Source of the DNA: CBDDKU01 sp965230375
GTDB lineage: Bacteria; Bacteroidota; Bacteroidia; Flavobacteriales_D; Cryomorphaceae
Length of the DNA: 64,000 nt
NCBI GenBank assembly: GCA_965230375.1
Contig: CBDDKU010000015.1
Coordinates: 138,543 to 202,542, forward strand
Direction of reading: 5' to 3'
Under the pieces are notes generated by a model. That model did no database searches. It was not told where the DNA came from and saw only the letters and a program-made list of their open reading frames with translations. A program made the position numbers and the translations under genes. The first letter of the stretch is position 1. Each line of letters begins with the position of its first letter. Below are positions 52,141 through 60,774 of the stretch, one piece after another.

Positions 52141-52971
52141 ATGAAAGCAATCTTAACTTTAGTTTTATTGACCCCTCTCATAGTTCTCGCTCAGGAAGTT
52201 CCAACTCGTGGTGAGATTTATGACTTTGAAATTGGAGATGTATTCCACTATAGTTATAGTTCTAGTTCTGGTCAGTATGGCACGGCAACCCAACACACAA
52301 TAGTGGGCAAAAACTATAGTCAGGAAGGTGACTCAGTAGTTTATGAAATATTTGAAAATGAAATGTTTTACAGCGCGGACTACATGGACGGACTTTATAG
52401 TGAACAAAGTTTAACTAGAACTTACCACAATTTAAGTCAACCAATTGACTCATTTCCACCCAATGGAATTATCGACTCTGTGTACACTAACGAGCTCTAC
52501 AATGGGCGATTGACCGTTGCTAGTTCTGAAGAATCGCAATTTGATACTTATAGTCAGAATACCGAATTCACACATGTAAATGGACTTGGGTTAGTCTATT
52601 CATATTACCATGCACATTTTTTTGAATTTGGCACCTACAGCAATTCTACTCTTGAATTAAGGTTCTTTCAAAAAGGCACAGAAGTCTGGGGCGAGCCTTA
52701 CAGCGTGTTTACCGGTTTGCAAGAAATTACTTCAGTTGGAGTGAAGATTTACCCGAATCCAACCTCAGGGGTATTGACAATTCAATTGGAGAATACCAAT
52801 CTATCCTCACTTCAAGTTACGCTATATGATCAACTCGGGAAGCGGGTGAGTGAATCAGCTTATTCAGTTGATGGAGCTCAGATTGATCTTTCAAAGCTTA
52901 GTACAGGAATGTACATCATTCACTTTGATTTGGATGGCAAGAGATATCAATCAAGAATTATAAAAGAATAG
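52141..52971 (+). CDS. T9SS type A sorting domain-containing secreted protein
   Basis: 276 residues. Signal peptide MKAILTLVLLTPLIVLAQ; mature part beta-rich (YDFEIGDVFHYSYSSSSG; SVVYEIFENEMFYSADYM; YSYYHAHFFEFGTYSN) without a family I know. The C-terminus is a type A sorting domain: GVKIYPNPTSGVLTIQLEN, VTLYDQLGKRVSE, LSTGMYIIHFDLDG, RIIKE. Secreted by T9SS. Stand-alone gene, convergent with the truncated haemoglobin gene. Confidence 0.82.
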   Translation: MKAILTLVLLTPLIVLAQEVPTRGEIYDFEIGDVFHYSYSSSSGQYGTATQHTIVGKNYSQEGDSVVYEIFENEMFYSADYMDGLYSEQSLTRTYHNLSQPIDSFPPNGIIDSVYTNELYNGRLTVASSEESQFDTYSQNTEFTHVNGLGLVYSYYHAHFFEFGTYSNSTLELRFFQKGTEVWGEPYSVFTGLQEITSVGVKIYPNPTSGVLTIQLENTNLSSLQVTLYDQLGKRVSESAYSVDGAQIDLSKLSTGMYIIHFDLDGKRYQSRIIKE

Positions 52972-52975
52972 AATA

Positions 52976-53359
52976 TTAAATCTCCCCCGTCACCTTAAAC
53001 TGCATTAGATGGGCGATCTGCTGCGCCCGTGATTTGGCTTCGTCTGCTTTAGGTCCCATAAAGAGTTCATCAACCGTTTCCTTCCATAAGTTCAGCCAAC
53101 GCTCAAAGTGTTCGGTTTTCATCGGGCTTTTCTCATGCAGGGCAAAGTGTTTTTCCATGGGGTTTCCTCGGTAGTTTCTACCGCCCAGCAAGATCGATTC
53201 CCAGAAATCGTACATAATGGGCATGTGTTTTTCAAAATCGAGTTTAGCAACATCAGTGAAGAAAAACCCAATTTCGGGGTCAATGGTGGCCTTTGCGTAA
53301 AAGGAATCTACCAAATGCTTGATGTCTTCCAGTCTGGAAATATCGCGCTTTGCGGTCAT
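52976..53359 (-). CDS. group III truncated haemoglobin
   Basis: 127 residues. The truncated-globin pattern with KHLVDSFYAKATIDPEIGFF at the N-terminus, FEKHMPIMYDFWESILLGG (Phe and Trp of the B/E helices), and the proximal His in HFALHEKSPMKTEHF. Binds haem and O2 or NO; probably protects against NO or microaerobic stress. The partner gene downstream (53370-53762 on the same strand) is 10 bases upstream of its start and may be co-transcribed. Confidence 0.9.
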   Translation of the reverse strand: MTAKRDISRLEDIKHLVDSFYAKATIDPEIGFFFTDVAKLDFEKHMPIMYDFWESILLGGRNYRGNPMEKHFALHEKSPMKTEHFERWLNLWKETVDELFMGPKADEAKSRAQQIAHLMQFKVTGEI

Positions 53360-53369
53360 GGAGATCTGG

Positions 53370-53762
53370 TTAAAAAATCAGGCTCAAAATTAATATGAAT
53401 ACCGACAATAGACCAATGGCCATCAGAATCCCGAAATACTGAAACAAGGCACTCAGATCTTGCATAAACGAATTATTATCAAGAGTTTCAGAGCCATTTG
53501 ATTGCTGGATACCTTTTCTGATCATCAACATTTTGCGCGATGGATAGAGCCACACCACCCCAAGGAGAGAATGAACCAACCCGAAAGCGATGTGTCCTTC
53601 GCCGGTGAGCATGGGGTAGTCGTCGAAATCGACAAAAAAATGAATACAGGAAATAAAAATCCCAACCGCGATTAGAACAAATCCGATGCTGTAGCCCACG
53701 AAGCCTAGGAACTTTAACCAACGGCTCACCAATTCAGCATATTGTCTGGACATATCACTCAT
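53370..53762 (-). CDS. hypothetical membrane protein
   Basis: 130 residues, three membrane helices (LGFVGYSIGFVLIAVGIFIS, FGLVHSLLGVVWLYPSRKM, FGILMAIGLLSVFILILSLI), unknown family. A conserved-looking region before the last helix (SFMQDLSALFQYFG) and the loop with SNGSETLDNN. Ten bases upstream of the truncated haemoglobin gene and on the same strand, so it may be an accessory protein in that transcript. Confidence 0.6.
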   Translation of the reverse strand: MSDMSRQYAELVSRWLKFLGFVGYSIGFVLIAVGIFISCIHFFVDFDDYPMLTGEGHIAFGLVHSLLGVVWLYPSRKMLMIRKGIQQSNGSETLDNNSFMQDLSALFQYFGILMAIGLLSVFILILSLIF

Positions 53763-53875
53763 GAAATAGTTCTATGTGAACATGAGATTAAATTCACTAT
53801 TTCAGTTTTTTCAAAAAAGAATCGAATGCGAAATAAGAATGGTCAACTAATGAATCTATAGCATTGCCCCCTCTT

Positions 53876-54238
53876 TTACACCCCAGCCTTTTCGAAAATA
53901 GCTTGAATTTCAGGCGAAATTGGAAACGGCTTCATCGGCGGAACGTTTGCTCCACCTGGATTGCCCACAGGAATAGTCCCAACAAACGACTTCACACCAC
54001 CTACGAGCAAACGTGGGATTTGACCAATGACTTCCTTGACATTCTTGATTCGTACGCCGAACTTCAGCATTTTCCAATGTACTTCAGAATGAGCAATTGG
54101 ATAGCGCTGACCAATGATATGGGCTCGCTCAAGATGGGTCCATGCTAGCTGTAGATGACGATTCTTTAAGGCCTTTTCATATGCTAGAATTTCGTGTAAA
54201 TAGTATGGTTTCAAAGACTTTGGTAGGGTGGTATTCAT
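53876..54238 (-). CDS. DUF3703 domain-containing protein
   Basis: 120 residues with the DUF3703 signature: YYLHEILAYEKALKNRHLQL and HLERAHIIGQRYPIAHSEVH, WKMLKFGVRIKNVKEVIGQ, and the Gly-rich GGVKSFVGTIPVGNPGGANV. No membrane segment or signal. Family function unknown. It is alone, between convergent neighbours, with a clear ATG start at 54238. Confidence 0.82.
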   Translation of the reverse strand: MNTTLPKSLKPYYLHEILAYEKALKNRHLQLAWTHLERAHIIGQRYPIAHSEVHWKMLKFGVRIKNVKEVIGQIPRLLVGGVKSFVGTIPVGNPGGANVPPMKPFPISPEIQAIFEKAGV

Positions 54239-54346
54239 TTTCTGAAACAGATCATTTCTCCAAATATACTTTATCTAAATGAGTGGGTTTATAAGGCAAT
54301 CCATAAAACCTATCTTTACCGCCTTCAAACAAGTCAGTAGTCGAGC

Positions 54347-54961
54347 ATGGACGCGATTTTTGTCATAGAAGTAGTTGGAACCTTCGTTTTTGCGATGTCT
54401 GGAATCATGACTGCCATCGAATCAGAATTTGATCTGTTCGGTACGCTAATTCTTGGACTAGTCACGGCTGTAGGCGGAGGTACCATCCGAGATCTTCTGA
54501 TAGGTGCTACTCCTGTAAGCTGGATGAGCACCGACCTATACATCTACATCATCATCGCGGCGATCCCCGTTGCATTCTTCTTTTTCAAGTACCTACACAG
54601 GCTCCGCAAGACATTCCTTCTTTTCGATACCGTAGGAATCGGAACATTCACCATTTTGGGAATCGAGAAGTCGCTAAGTCTCGGACTCTCTCCTACTATT
54701 TCGCTTCTTATGGGCGTTGTTTCAGCAGTATTTGGTGGAATAATTAGAGATGTTCTTTCCAACCACGTGCCCCTGATTTTCAGAAATGAAATCTACGCTT
54801 TTGCCTGCTTTGCTGGTGGACTCGTTTACCTGGCATTAAACTACTTTTCGCAACTGCAAGAGTCAAGCCTATTTATCGGGATATCTGTCGTGATATCCAT
54901 TAGACTCCTGGCCATTAGGTTTAATTGGAATATACCGTTCAAACCCTTGGAGAAGATGTAA
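54347..54961 (+). CDS. TRIC family trimeric cation channel (UPF0126/YadS)
   Basis: 204 residues with seven hydrophobic segments and the duplicated TRIC motif: FAMSGIMTAIESEFDLFG and VTAVGGGTIRDLLIG, then again GVVSAVFGGIIRDVLSNHV. The Gly-rich and Arg-Asp residues of both halves are conserved. Forms homotrimeric K+ channels. A normal-length stand-alone gene. Confidence 0.9.
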   Translation: MDAIFVIEVVGTFVFAMSGIMTAIESEFDLFGTLILGLVTAVGGGTIRDLLIGATPVSWMSTDLYIYIIIAAIPVAFFFFKYLHRLRKTFLLFDTVGIGTFTILGIEKSLSLGLSPTISLLMGVVSAVFGGIIRDVLSNHVPLIFRNEIYAFACFAGGLVYLALNYFSQLQESSLFIGISVVISIRLLAIRFNWNIPFKPLEKM

Positions 54962-55034
54962 ACATAAACATCTTAACCAATTTATTATCAGTGTTTTTAC
55001 ACACTACATATGAAGTACTAGTTAGGCCAATTTT

Positions 55035-55910
55035 TTATATTCCCGGAAACGGGATATACGTATCATCACCTTCAATCTTAGGGAATTTTCGAGCCATCCA
55101 ATCTTCCTTTGCTTGCTCTAGTTTCTCCTTAGAAGATGCCACAAAATTCCACATCAGAAGTGGCTCGTGATCGAGTGGTGTTCCACCAAAAATTAAAAGT
55201 CGCGTACCGCCCTGAATACAAAGGCCACATGCTTCATCGGTTTTACTAATTAGCATTTCACCGACTCCAATTTTGTCGCCATTCTCTTCCACTTCTCCTT
55301 CTACTACTACGATGGCCATTTCTCCACTGAGCTTATCCTTAAATTCGAGCGTTGATTCTTCCTTCGCGTAAATATCGAGTAAAAACATTTCGGAAAAGCC
55401 CTGCAGCAGAGCACTGCGACCAAAACCATTTCCAGCTATAAGCTTCAAATCTAAACCATCTTCTTCCCAGGAAATGACTTCATCTGCTGGATAGTAATCG
55501 AAACGAGGCTCCATTTCTTCAAGTTCTTTGGGCAGAGCAACCCATATCTGGTAACCGTGCATTTCAAAATCTGTACCCGTCCTCAAGCGCTCAGGTGTCC
55601 GCTCTGTGTGGGTAATCCCCTTTCCAGCGGTCATAAACGCCACATCACCGGGTTTGATAACCTGATGACTACCGAGGCTATCGCGATGCTCTATTTCACC
55701 TTTAAACAAGTAGCTCAGCGTGGACAGACCAATGTGCGGATGCTGATCAACATTCATAAATTGATCGGCGTTCATCATCGTTGGTCCCATATGGTCTATA
55801 AATGTGAAAGGCCCAACTTGTCGCTTCTTACGAAAAGGAAGTAAACGACCTACTAAAAAACCGCCTATATCTCTTTGTCGCTCTTCGACAATCATCTTAT
55901 TATTTGCCAT
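55035..55910 (-). CDS. pirin family protein
   Basis: 291 residues. Bicupin fold: RDIGGFLVGRLLPFRKKRQV, GPFTFIDHMGPTMMN with the metal His, QHPHIGLSTLSYLF (two His), HTERTPER (His and Glu), and the second cupin domain with GTRLLIFGGTPLDHEPLLMW. Pirins bind iron and oxidise quercetin-like flavonols or act as redox regulators. A single gene with a strong start at ATG 55910. Confidence 0.92.
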   Translation of the reverse strand: MANNKMIVEERQRDIGGFLVGRLLPFRKKRQVGPFTFIDHMGPTMMNADQFMNVDQHPHIGLSTLSYLFKGEIEHRDSLGSHQVIKPGDVAFMTAGKGITHTERTPERLRTGTDFEMHGYQIWVALPKELEEMEPRFDYYPADEVISWEEDGLDLKLIAGNGFGRSALLQGFSEMFLLDIYAKEESTLEFKDKLSGEMAIVVVEGEVEENGDKIGVGEMLISKTDEACGLCIQGGTRLLIFGGTPLDHEPLLMWNFVASSKEKLEQAKEDWMARKFPKIEGDDTYIPFPGI

Positions 55911-56012
55911 TGATCAGTTCTTATTCGTTGAAAAAAGAAGAAAGGAAAGTTAATGAAAAAGCCATGGAATAATTTGAGACTACCAGTTTCCTTTCGACGA
56001 GAAAATGCTCCA

Positions 56013-56783
56013 CTATTCTTCTCCAGGAATGCTGTAGTGCGGGCCATCTTTGACCTTTCTTAAATCAGGTGAATAGTAGAAAAAGAAGCGCAGCGTGTGA
56101 TTGAGATCGTATTCATACCCGGAGAATCGTTGCTGATAAACAGCCATATATCCCAGATCAAAGCTCAAGTCCTTTCTGATCTTTTGCTTGACTCCAAGGA
56201 AGATCCGATTCTGGTCGAGGGCATTGTAGACAATGTCTTCTCCGAAATGGATCAGCATTTCATCAGCGACAGCCAGCGATGGGAGATATGGGTTTTCAAA
56301 AATGGGAATGTTGAGCGAAAGCAAAAACCGGACTCGATTGGAAAACCTGATCCGACTCACATTGCCATCAGCATCGAGTACTTCATGCCAACGCTGCTCA
56401 TTCCGCACACGCGACAAGAAGGTTACTCTTCCCTCCTTCGATCGCCATTGCACCTGTTGGTAAATCCTGTTTTCATTCTGATAGGTCACCTCACCTTCTG
56501 GAACATCTCTGGCCAGCCAAAGATGCGCGTATCCACCTACAATACTCAGCTTTTCGGTGGCCCAGAATGCCGCTCCCAGACGTGCGAAATAAAAATTGGA
56601 TGAGCTTATAAAATCATCTCGTCGGATGTGGAAATCGGCGACAAAGCCCCAACGATCTGAGAGACGGCCAGTTGTATTGATACTCCACCAAAATTGGGGG
56701 TTGTCATAGACCACCTTTTCATTTTGCGCATTGACAAATGAGGCCGCCTGAATCAGAAATGCGAAAAGAATTGCACGAATCAT
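56013..56783 (-). CDS. DUF2490 domain-containing protein
   Basis: 256 residues: signal peptide (MIRAILFAFLIQAASFVNAQ) and an outer-membrane-like beta-barrel (WWSINTTGRLSDRWGFVADF, HIRRDDFISSSNFYFARLGA, GYAHLWLARDVPEGEV, IRFSNRVRFLLSLNIPIFEN) ending YDLNHTLRFFFYYSPDLRKV. Matches the DUF2490 family of Bacteroidota outer-membrane proteins, which have no proven function. Likely outer membrane. ATG start at 56783. Confidence 0.85.
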   Translation of the reverse strand: MIRAILFAFLIQAASFVNAQNEKVVYDNPQFWWSINTTGRLSDRWGFVADFHIRRDDFISSSNFYFARLGAAFWATEKLSIVGGYAHLWLARDVPEGEVTYQNENRIYQQVQWRSKEGRVTFLSRVRNEQRWHEVLDADGNVSRIRFSNRVRFLLSLNIPIFENPYLPSLAVADEMLIHFGEDIVYNALDQNRIFLGVKQKIRKDLSFDLGYMAVYQQRFSGYEYDLNHTLRFFFYYSPDLRKVKDGPHYSIPGEE

Positions 56784-56807
56784 AACACAAAATAGCCCTT
56801 ATCGATC

Positions 56808-57455
56808 TCAATCAGTTGAAAGAAGCTCGATTAGTTCTTTGCTTTCGGCAATACGCTTTGAATTTGCTTCCATTGCCATATAACAAGAACCTTTCAGCGA
56901 ATTGACAATATTTCGAAAAAGTGGCTTATCTAGTAGAGAAGCATCACCCTGAGCAATTTTGATATAGTCCAATTCATAAATGAATATATCGCCCAGGTAC
57001 TTTTCATGAATATTCCGAATCCGTTCATAGGGGGTCTGTACCTTTTGCGCGTCGGCGTAGTATTGCACAATCTTTCTGCGTAGAGAAAGGTCGTGAAAAA
57101 GGCGCATATCGCCCGAGTTGAGCAGGGTTTGGTAGGTATCGTCCTGTGGAACATATTGGGTCTGCACGGGTAGCGAAAACACCCAATACATCACACTATC
57201 ACGGTCTGGTCTTCCAGAGCCTAAATGCGGCGTGAGCCTAGTTATCAAATCCAGTTTTTCCTGAAATTCTCTGTTGTTTTCCTCGAGCAATAATATCTCA
57301 TTCTCAGCATCGAGAATTAAACTATTGACATACTCGCGGTGCGTTGCATCATCACGTCTATCTTCCTTCCAGTTGTTGAGCCAAAAAGCGATCGAGATAC
57401 CTACAATTACAATGATAATCTCACCAATGGCGTACCTCCAATTGATTTTCTTCAT
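56808..57455 (-). CDS. DUF6090-like membrane protein
   Basis: 215 residues. An N-terminal helix in the typical position (RYAIGEIIIVIVGISIAFWL, then NNWKEDRRDDATHREYVNSL) and a long coiled-coil-like region are as in DUF6090 proteins of Flavobacteriia (function unknown). The rest is helical (SLRRKIVQYYADAQKVQTPY; HEKYLGDIFIYELDYIKIA). It starts inside the stop of the zincin-like gene (4-base ATGA overlap at 57452-57455). Confidence 0.8.
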   Translation of the reverse strand: MKKINWRYAIGEIIIVIVGISIAFWLNNWKEDRRDDATHREYVNSLILDAENEILLLEENNREFQEKLDLITRLTPHLGSGRPDRDSVMYWVFSLPVQTQYVPQDDTYQTLLNSGDMRLFHDLSLRRKIVQYYADAQKVQTPYERIRNIHEKYLGDIFIYELDYIKIAQGDASLLDKPLFRNIVNSLKGSCYMAMEANSKRIAESKELIELLSTD

Positions 57456-58543
57456 TCCAGTAAATTTTCTTCTTCGGCCACAAAATCGATGAATTGCTCA
57501 CTAAACACGTACTCGCCAGGCGTGATAAGCGCACACTGATTGTACAGTTCGAGAAAACTCACGATATCGTTGCAGGAGTCAACAAGCGCTTCCATACCGA
57601 CCACTTTTTTCATCAGGAGCGTCATGTACAGGCCATTGGGATGACCACCAAACTGAAAGTAATTCTCTACTTCAGCCCGAAACTCAGCTTCTGAAATAGC
57701 AGCCGTATTAAACTTTAGAACAGTATTATCCAGCTTGGCTAGGGTTTCTGGTGTACCTCGGTAAATGGCATTGTATCTACTCACCAACTCCTTCGGCATT
57801 AGCCCCATTTTCTTGACGGGTGGAACTTCTTTGTCTATCAAGTCGGCGAGCCCTTCCTGATGTAGTTTGTTGATCTCAATCCTCACAGGGGTCTTCGGTA
57901 GCTCTGTGATTTGATTTCTATAGTCGTGGTGAAATTCGTGCGCCACAAAATTGACTAGTTCTTCCCTACTCATTTCCACAGCCGCATTCAAGTCAATCAC
58001 GATGGCCGATGCTGTCACAATGCCATCAGGATCGGAAACGATAAAATAAACCCGCTTGCGCTCGCCTGTATTAAAGCTCTGACCGGCAGGAAGATAAAGC
58101 CGAGCGACCGAATCAGCATCGGCTATGACTTCACTCAAATTAGTTTCAGCCATAAAGTTCTTGGCTTCGTCCAGGTTTTGGCTAAGGGCATGAATATTCT
58201 TAACGAACATGAGTCTGAGACCTTCGAAATCCATTTCAATGTCCTTCTTTATATCTGCTTCCAGAATTTCTTCATTCTCTGACAGGAAAACTTCTTCGAT
58301 AGTAGATCTCAGCAATTCCCTTTTGGATGTGGAGTCAGAAAAGGACAGGTAAGCGCGATAACCTTTCGTATTGAATGCGGCGCTCCACTCCGAGTCTATG
58401 ACCGTTGTGTTAGACACAAGTTTCTCCGCAATTTGAAAAATGGCCACTGGCGATTCAAAGCGATAATCCACATCAGTGTCTGACAACTGGGCAGCACATG
58501 ATTCCCAAAGTATTATGCAGGTGATAACCAGAGCAATTCTCAT
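57452..58543 (-). CDS. DUF5700-like zinc peptidase homologue
   Basis: 363 residues with a signal peptide (LVITCIILWESCAAQ). Clear gluzincin motif HEFHHDYRNQI (HExxH near residue 203), with a possible third ligand Glu in LHQEGLADLIDKE about 30 residues later, and the conserved YFQFGGHPNGLYMTLLM. These are features of the DUF5700 'putative zinc-dependent peptidase' group of Bacteroidota. Probably periplasmic. Coupled to the DUF6090-like gene by a 4-base overlap. Confidence 0.82.
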   Translation of the reverse strand: MRIALVITCIILWESCAAQLSDTDVDYRFESPVAIFQIAEKLVSNTTVIDSEWSAAFNTKGYRAYLSFSDSTSKRELLRSTIEEVFLSENEEILEADIKKDIEMDFEGLRLMFVKNIHALSQNLDEAKNFMAETNLSEVIADADSVARLYLPAGQSFNTGERKRVYFIVSDPDGIVTASAIVIDLNAAVEMSREELVNFVAHEFHHDYRNQITELPKTPVRIEINKLHQEGLADLIDKEVPPVKKMGLMPKELVSRYNAIYRGTPETLAKLDNTVLKFNTAAISEAEFRAEVENYFQFGGHPNGLYMTLLMKKVVGMEALVDSCNDIVSFLELYNQCALITPGEYVFSEQFIDFVAEEENLLE

Positions 58544-58622
58544 GAAATTTAAAAGTAAGGAAATATCCGACTCTCAGAAGCGAGTAGTCGTTCTAGCTGT
58601 CTGAATGAATAAAGTTAAGCAC

Positions 58623-59690
58623 TTACTTTGCCTTTATCACCCCATCATCAATCAGCACCTGAAAAGCATCTTCCATTGTTTCTCGGAAAGGCCTAAAAGA
58701 AATACCAAGCTCTTTCTTGATTTTAGAGTTATCCGCTTTCCATGGTACATTCACATTATTTCGGATGTACTTCCAGGTGAATAATTTATTCGTCAATGGC
58801 CCAATCAGCATTAGGAGCCATTTGGGGAGAGCCTTTTTGGGTAGAGGAAACTTGTCTCCGAATTTCGGCAACAAGGCCTGACCCATTTCCAGTAGATCGG
58901 TATTGTGCGCCGATGTAATGTACCGGCCATTAGCATCTGGTGTGAAACCCGCTTTGAAATGCGCTTCGGCAAGGTCCCGCACATCAACCATACCAAGCCC
59001 CATGCGAGGTGCTCCCATTTTCAACTCTCCACCTCCAAGCATTTTCAGAATGTTCACACTCTCAGAAGTTGTGTTCTTTGGGTTTAGTGCTGGCCCCAAA
59101 ACGAGCGATGGGTTTACCGTAACAAGATCCCAGCGATCTTGTTTTTCAGCTATTTCCCAAGCTTTTTTTTCCGCTAAGGTTTTTGAATAGGAATAGGGCT
59201 GATAGTCAAGCGATGCCGTTGTATTCCAAATATCTTCCGTTAAAACTCCGCCAGGAGCATTAACTGTATCAATGGCATCCGTGTAAATAGCTGCACAACT
59301 ACTCGTAACCACTACCCTCTTTACCGATGAAACTTCATTAGCCGAATTCAGGACATTGGCTGTACCGTTTTCTGCTGGTTCGATGAGCTCCTTCTGTGGA
59401 TCTTTCACGGATGTAGTGAAAGGAGATGCAGTATGGTAAACCAGTTCACAGCCCTGCATGGCTTCGGTATAGGCACCAGGGCTTAGAAGATCGGCCTGGA
59501 AGAACTTCAATGTCCCTGGTGAATTTTGAGCGGCTTCTTCTAAGTGGCCAACCTTCGCCTTATTTTCAGGGCTTCGCACAGCAGCGTGCACGGTAATTCC
59601 GTTGTCGAGTAATTTTTTGACTAACCAGCTGGCCACATATCCATTGGCTCCGGTTACAAGTACGGGTTTTGATTTATCGATTTGGGTCAT
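58623..59690 (-). CDS. NAD-dependent epimerase/dehydratase, dihydroflavonol-4-reductase-like SDR
   Basis: 355 residues of the extended SDR type: the nucleotide motif VTGANGYVASWLVKKLL, NVLNSANEVSSVKRVVVTSS, and the active YxxxK as YSYSK within DYQPYSYSKTLAEKKAW, then LVTVNPSLVLGPALNPKNTT and the C-terminal substrate domain. Fungal/plant DFR-like (anthocyanidin- or cinnamoyl-type reductases). Substrate unknown. Single gene; an adjacent -7-like CATCTTTG on its strand upstream is one base off consensus. Confidence 0.88.
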   Translation of the reverse strand: MTQIDKSKPVLVTGANGYVASWLVKKLLDNGITVHAAVRSPENKAKVGHLEEAAQNSPGTLKFFQADLLSPGAYTEAMQGCELVYHTASPFTTSVKDPQKELIEPAENGTANVLNSANEVSSVKRVVVTSSCAAIYTDAIDTVNAPGGVLTEDIWNTTASLDYQPYSYSKTLAEKKAWEIAEKQDRWDLVTVNPSLVLGPALNPKNTTSESVNILKMLGGGELKMGAPRMGLGMVDVRDLAEAHFKAGFTPDANGRYITSAHNTDLLEMGQALLPKFGDKFPLPKKALPKWLLMLIGPLTNKLFTWKYIRNNVNVPWKADNSKIKKELGISFRPFRETMEDAFQVLIDDGVIKAK

Positions 59691-59773
59691 AGTGCACTTT
59701 TTAAACTAACACAAAGATGCACCGATTGTTAGGAGACAACTAACTCAAACCAAAAAATATTGAATACAAGGTG

Positions 59774-59789
59774 AGCGCTCGAAAGCGCT
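59774..59789 (-). terminator. possible hairpin after the cold-shock gene
   Basis: AGCGCT-TTCG-AGCGCT on the minus strand, a 6-bp stem with a UUCG-type tetraloop just past the cold-shock stop. There is no T-run, so it may be a weak terminator or 3' stabiliser. Confidence 0.4.
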
Positions 59790-59794
59790 AGCCC

Positions 59795-60238
59795 TTATAT
59801 TTTATTGACGCGAACAGCGTTCAAGCCTCTTGGGCCTTTCTCAATTTCAAACGAAACTTTATCGTTTTCGTTAATCTCTTCTGTTGTGCTACTTACGTGC
59901 ACGAAGTACTTCTCGTTTGTATCGTTCTCACGGATAAAGCCGAAGCCTTTGTCGTGGTTGAAGAAGTCTACTTTTCCTTTGCGAATTGGATCTACTTCTT
60001 CGTGCTCCTTCTTAGGGATTCCGATATCAATGTCTTCCGCTTTGATGTCTTCCTTCTTGCTCTCATCTGGCGGAGTATCGGTAGGGTTACCAAACTCATC
60101 GACGTATGCGATCATATCGTCAAAAGACTTGTTCGGGTTTGCTTTTCTCTCTTCTCTTTTCGCCAGCTTTTCCTGGCGTTTCTTTGCCTTTTTTTTCTCT
60201 TTTTCTTTTTTACTGAATGTTTCTTGTGATCTACCCAT
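59795..60238 (-). CDS. cold-shock domain protein with basic N-terminal extension
   Basis: 147 residues. The last 65 are a cold-shock domain (GKVDFFNHDKGFGFIREND with RNP1 KGFGFI; KYFVHVSS as RNP2; DKVSFEIEKGPRGLNAVRV). The first 80 form an unusual extension, first a lysine-rich helix (KKEKEKKKAKKRQEKLAKRE), then an acidic linker (DESKKEDIKAEDIDIG). The CSD binds single-stranded nucleic acid; the extension may add RNA affinity. ATG at 60238; a -7 promoter element at 60326-60333 gives a leader of about 80 bases, as cold-shock genes often have. Confidence 0.9.
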   Translation of the reverse strand: MGRSQETFSKKEKEKKKAKKRQEKLAKREERKANPNKSFDDMIAYVDEFGNPTDTPPDESKKEDIKAEDIDIGIPKKEHEEVDPIRKGKVDFFNHDKGFGFIRENDTNEKYFVHVSSTTEEINENDKVSFEIEKGPRGLNAVRVNKI

Positions 60239-60325
60239 GTACTGGTTTTAATTATTGAAATGTTGAATCCAATTGTGCTGAGAAATCCTTTTTGCAATGG
60301 CGGATTTGCCCTTAGAATTGGAATA

Positions 60326-60333
60326 CAAAGGTA
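60326..60333 (-). promoter_or_regulatory. -7 promoter element for the cold-shock gene
   Basis: On the minus strand TACCTTTG, an exact TAnnTTTG match, 88 bases before the ATG at 60238. The leader is about 80 bases. Confidence 0.5.
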
Positions 60334-60372
60334 AGGCTAATTATCGGAGTTGAAATACGATTGTGGAAATGT

Positions 60373-60774
60373 TCAAGATGAAAGACTTATTATCCAGAAA
60401 ATGCTGCTTAAATAAGTCCAAAGGAAAAGAAACAGGATATGTATTCCAGTTTCAAATGCCTTCCCCTTCCATAACTTTGATGAATACCCAAACAACTGAA
60501 CCAATAAGCGTAAAGTCCAAAACAAAGCCAAACCGATGGATAATGTATGTCCCAGTTCGCTCGACAGCAACTCAGATGAGTGAAAGAAACACAAAACACC
60601 AATTAGGAATACGATTAAACCGATGAAGAGTGTATGAACTATCATCATTTGACGATTTATCAGACTCACAAGCTCTAGCTCAACTTTCCAATTGAAATAT
60701 TTGTGAAAACCCAGATGGAATGTACCCAAAAACATAAGAATCAATCCGATTATTTTAAGGTGTAATTCCATCAT
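60373..60774 (-). CDS. hypothetical membrane protein
   Basis: 133 residues, four helices (IIGLILMFLGTFHLGFH; HTLFIGLIVFLIGVLCFF; SIGLALFWTLRLLVQLFG; LFLFLWTYLSSIFWIISLS). The charged loop KGKAFETGIHIL. Family not recognised. Its start lies inside the stop of the methyltransferase (4-base ATGA overlap at 60771-60774): the fourth gene of an overlapping operon (DoxX-like, DUF2071, methyltransferase, this). Confidence 0.65.
   Translation of the reverse strand: MMELHLKIIGLILMFLGTFHLGFHKYFNWKVELELVSLINRQMMIVHTLFIGLIVFLIGVLCFFHSSELLSSELGHTLSIGLALFWTLRLLVQLFGYSSKLWKGKAFETGIHILFLFLWTYLSSIFWIISLSS

Noticed and set aside
59805..60251. 148-residue Phe/Ser-rich open frame opposite the cold-shock gene
   Set aside because: Low-complexity mirror of the Lys-rich coding strand.
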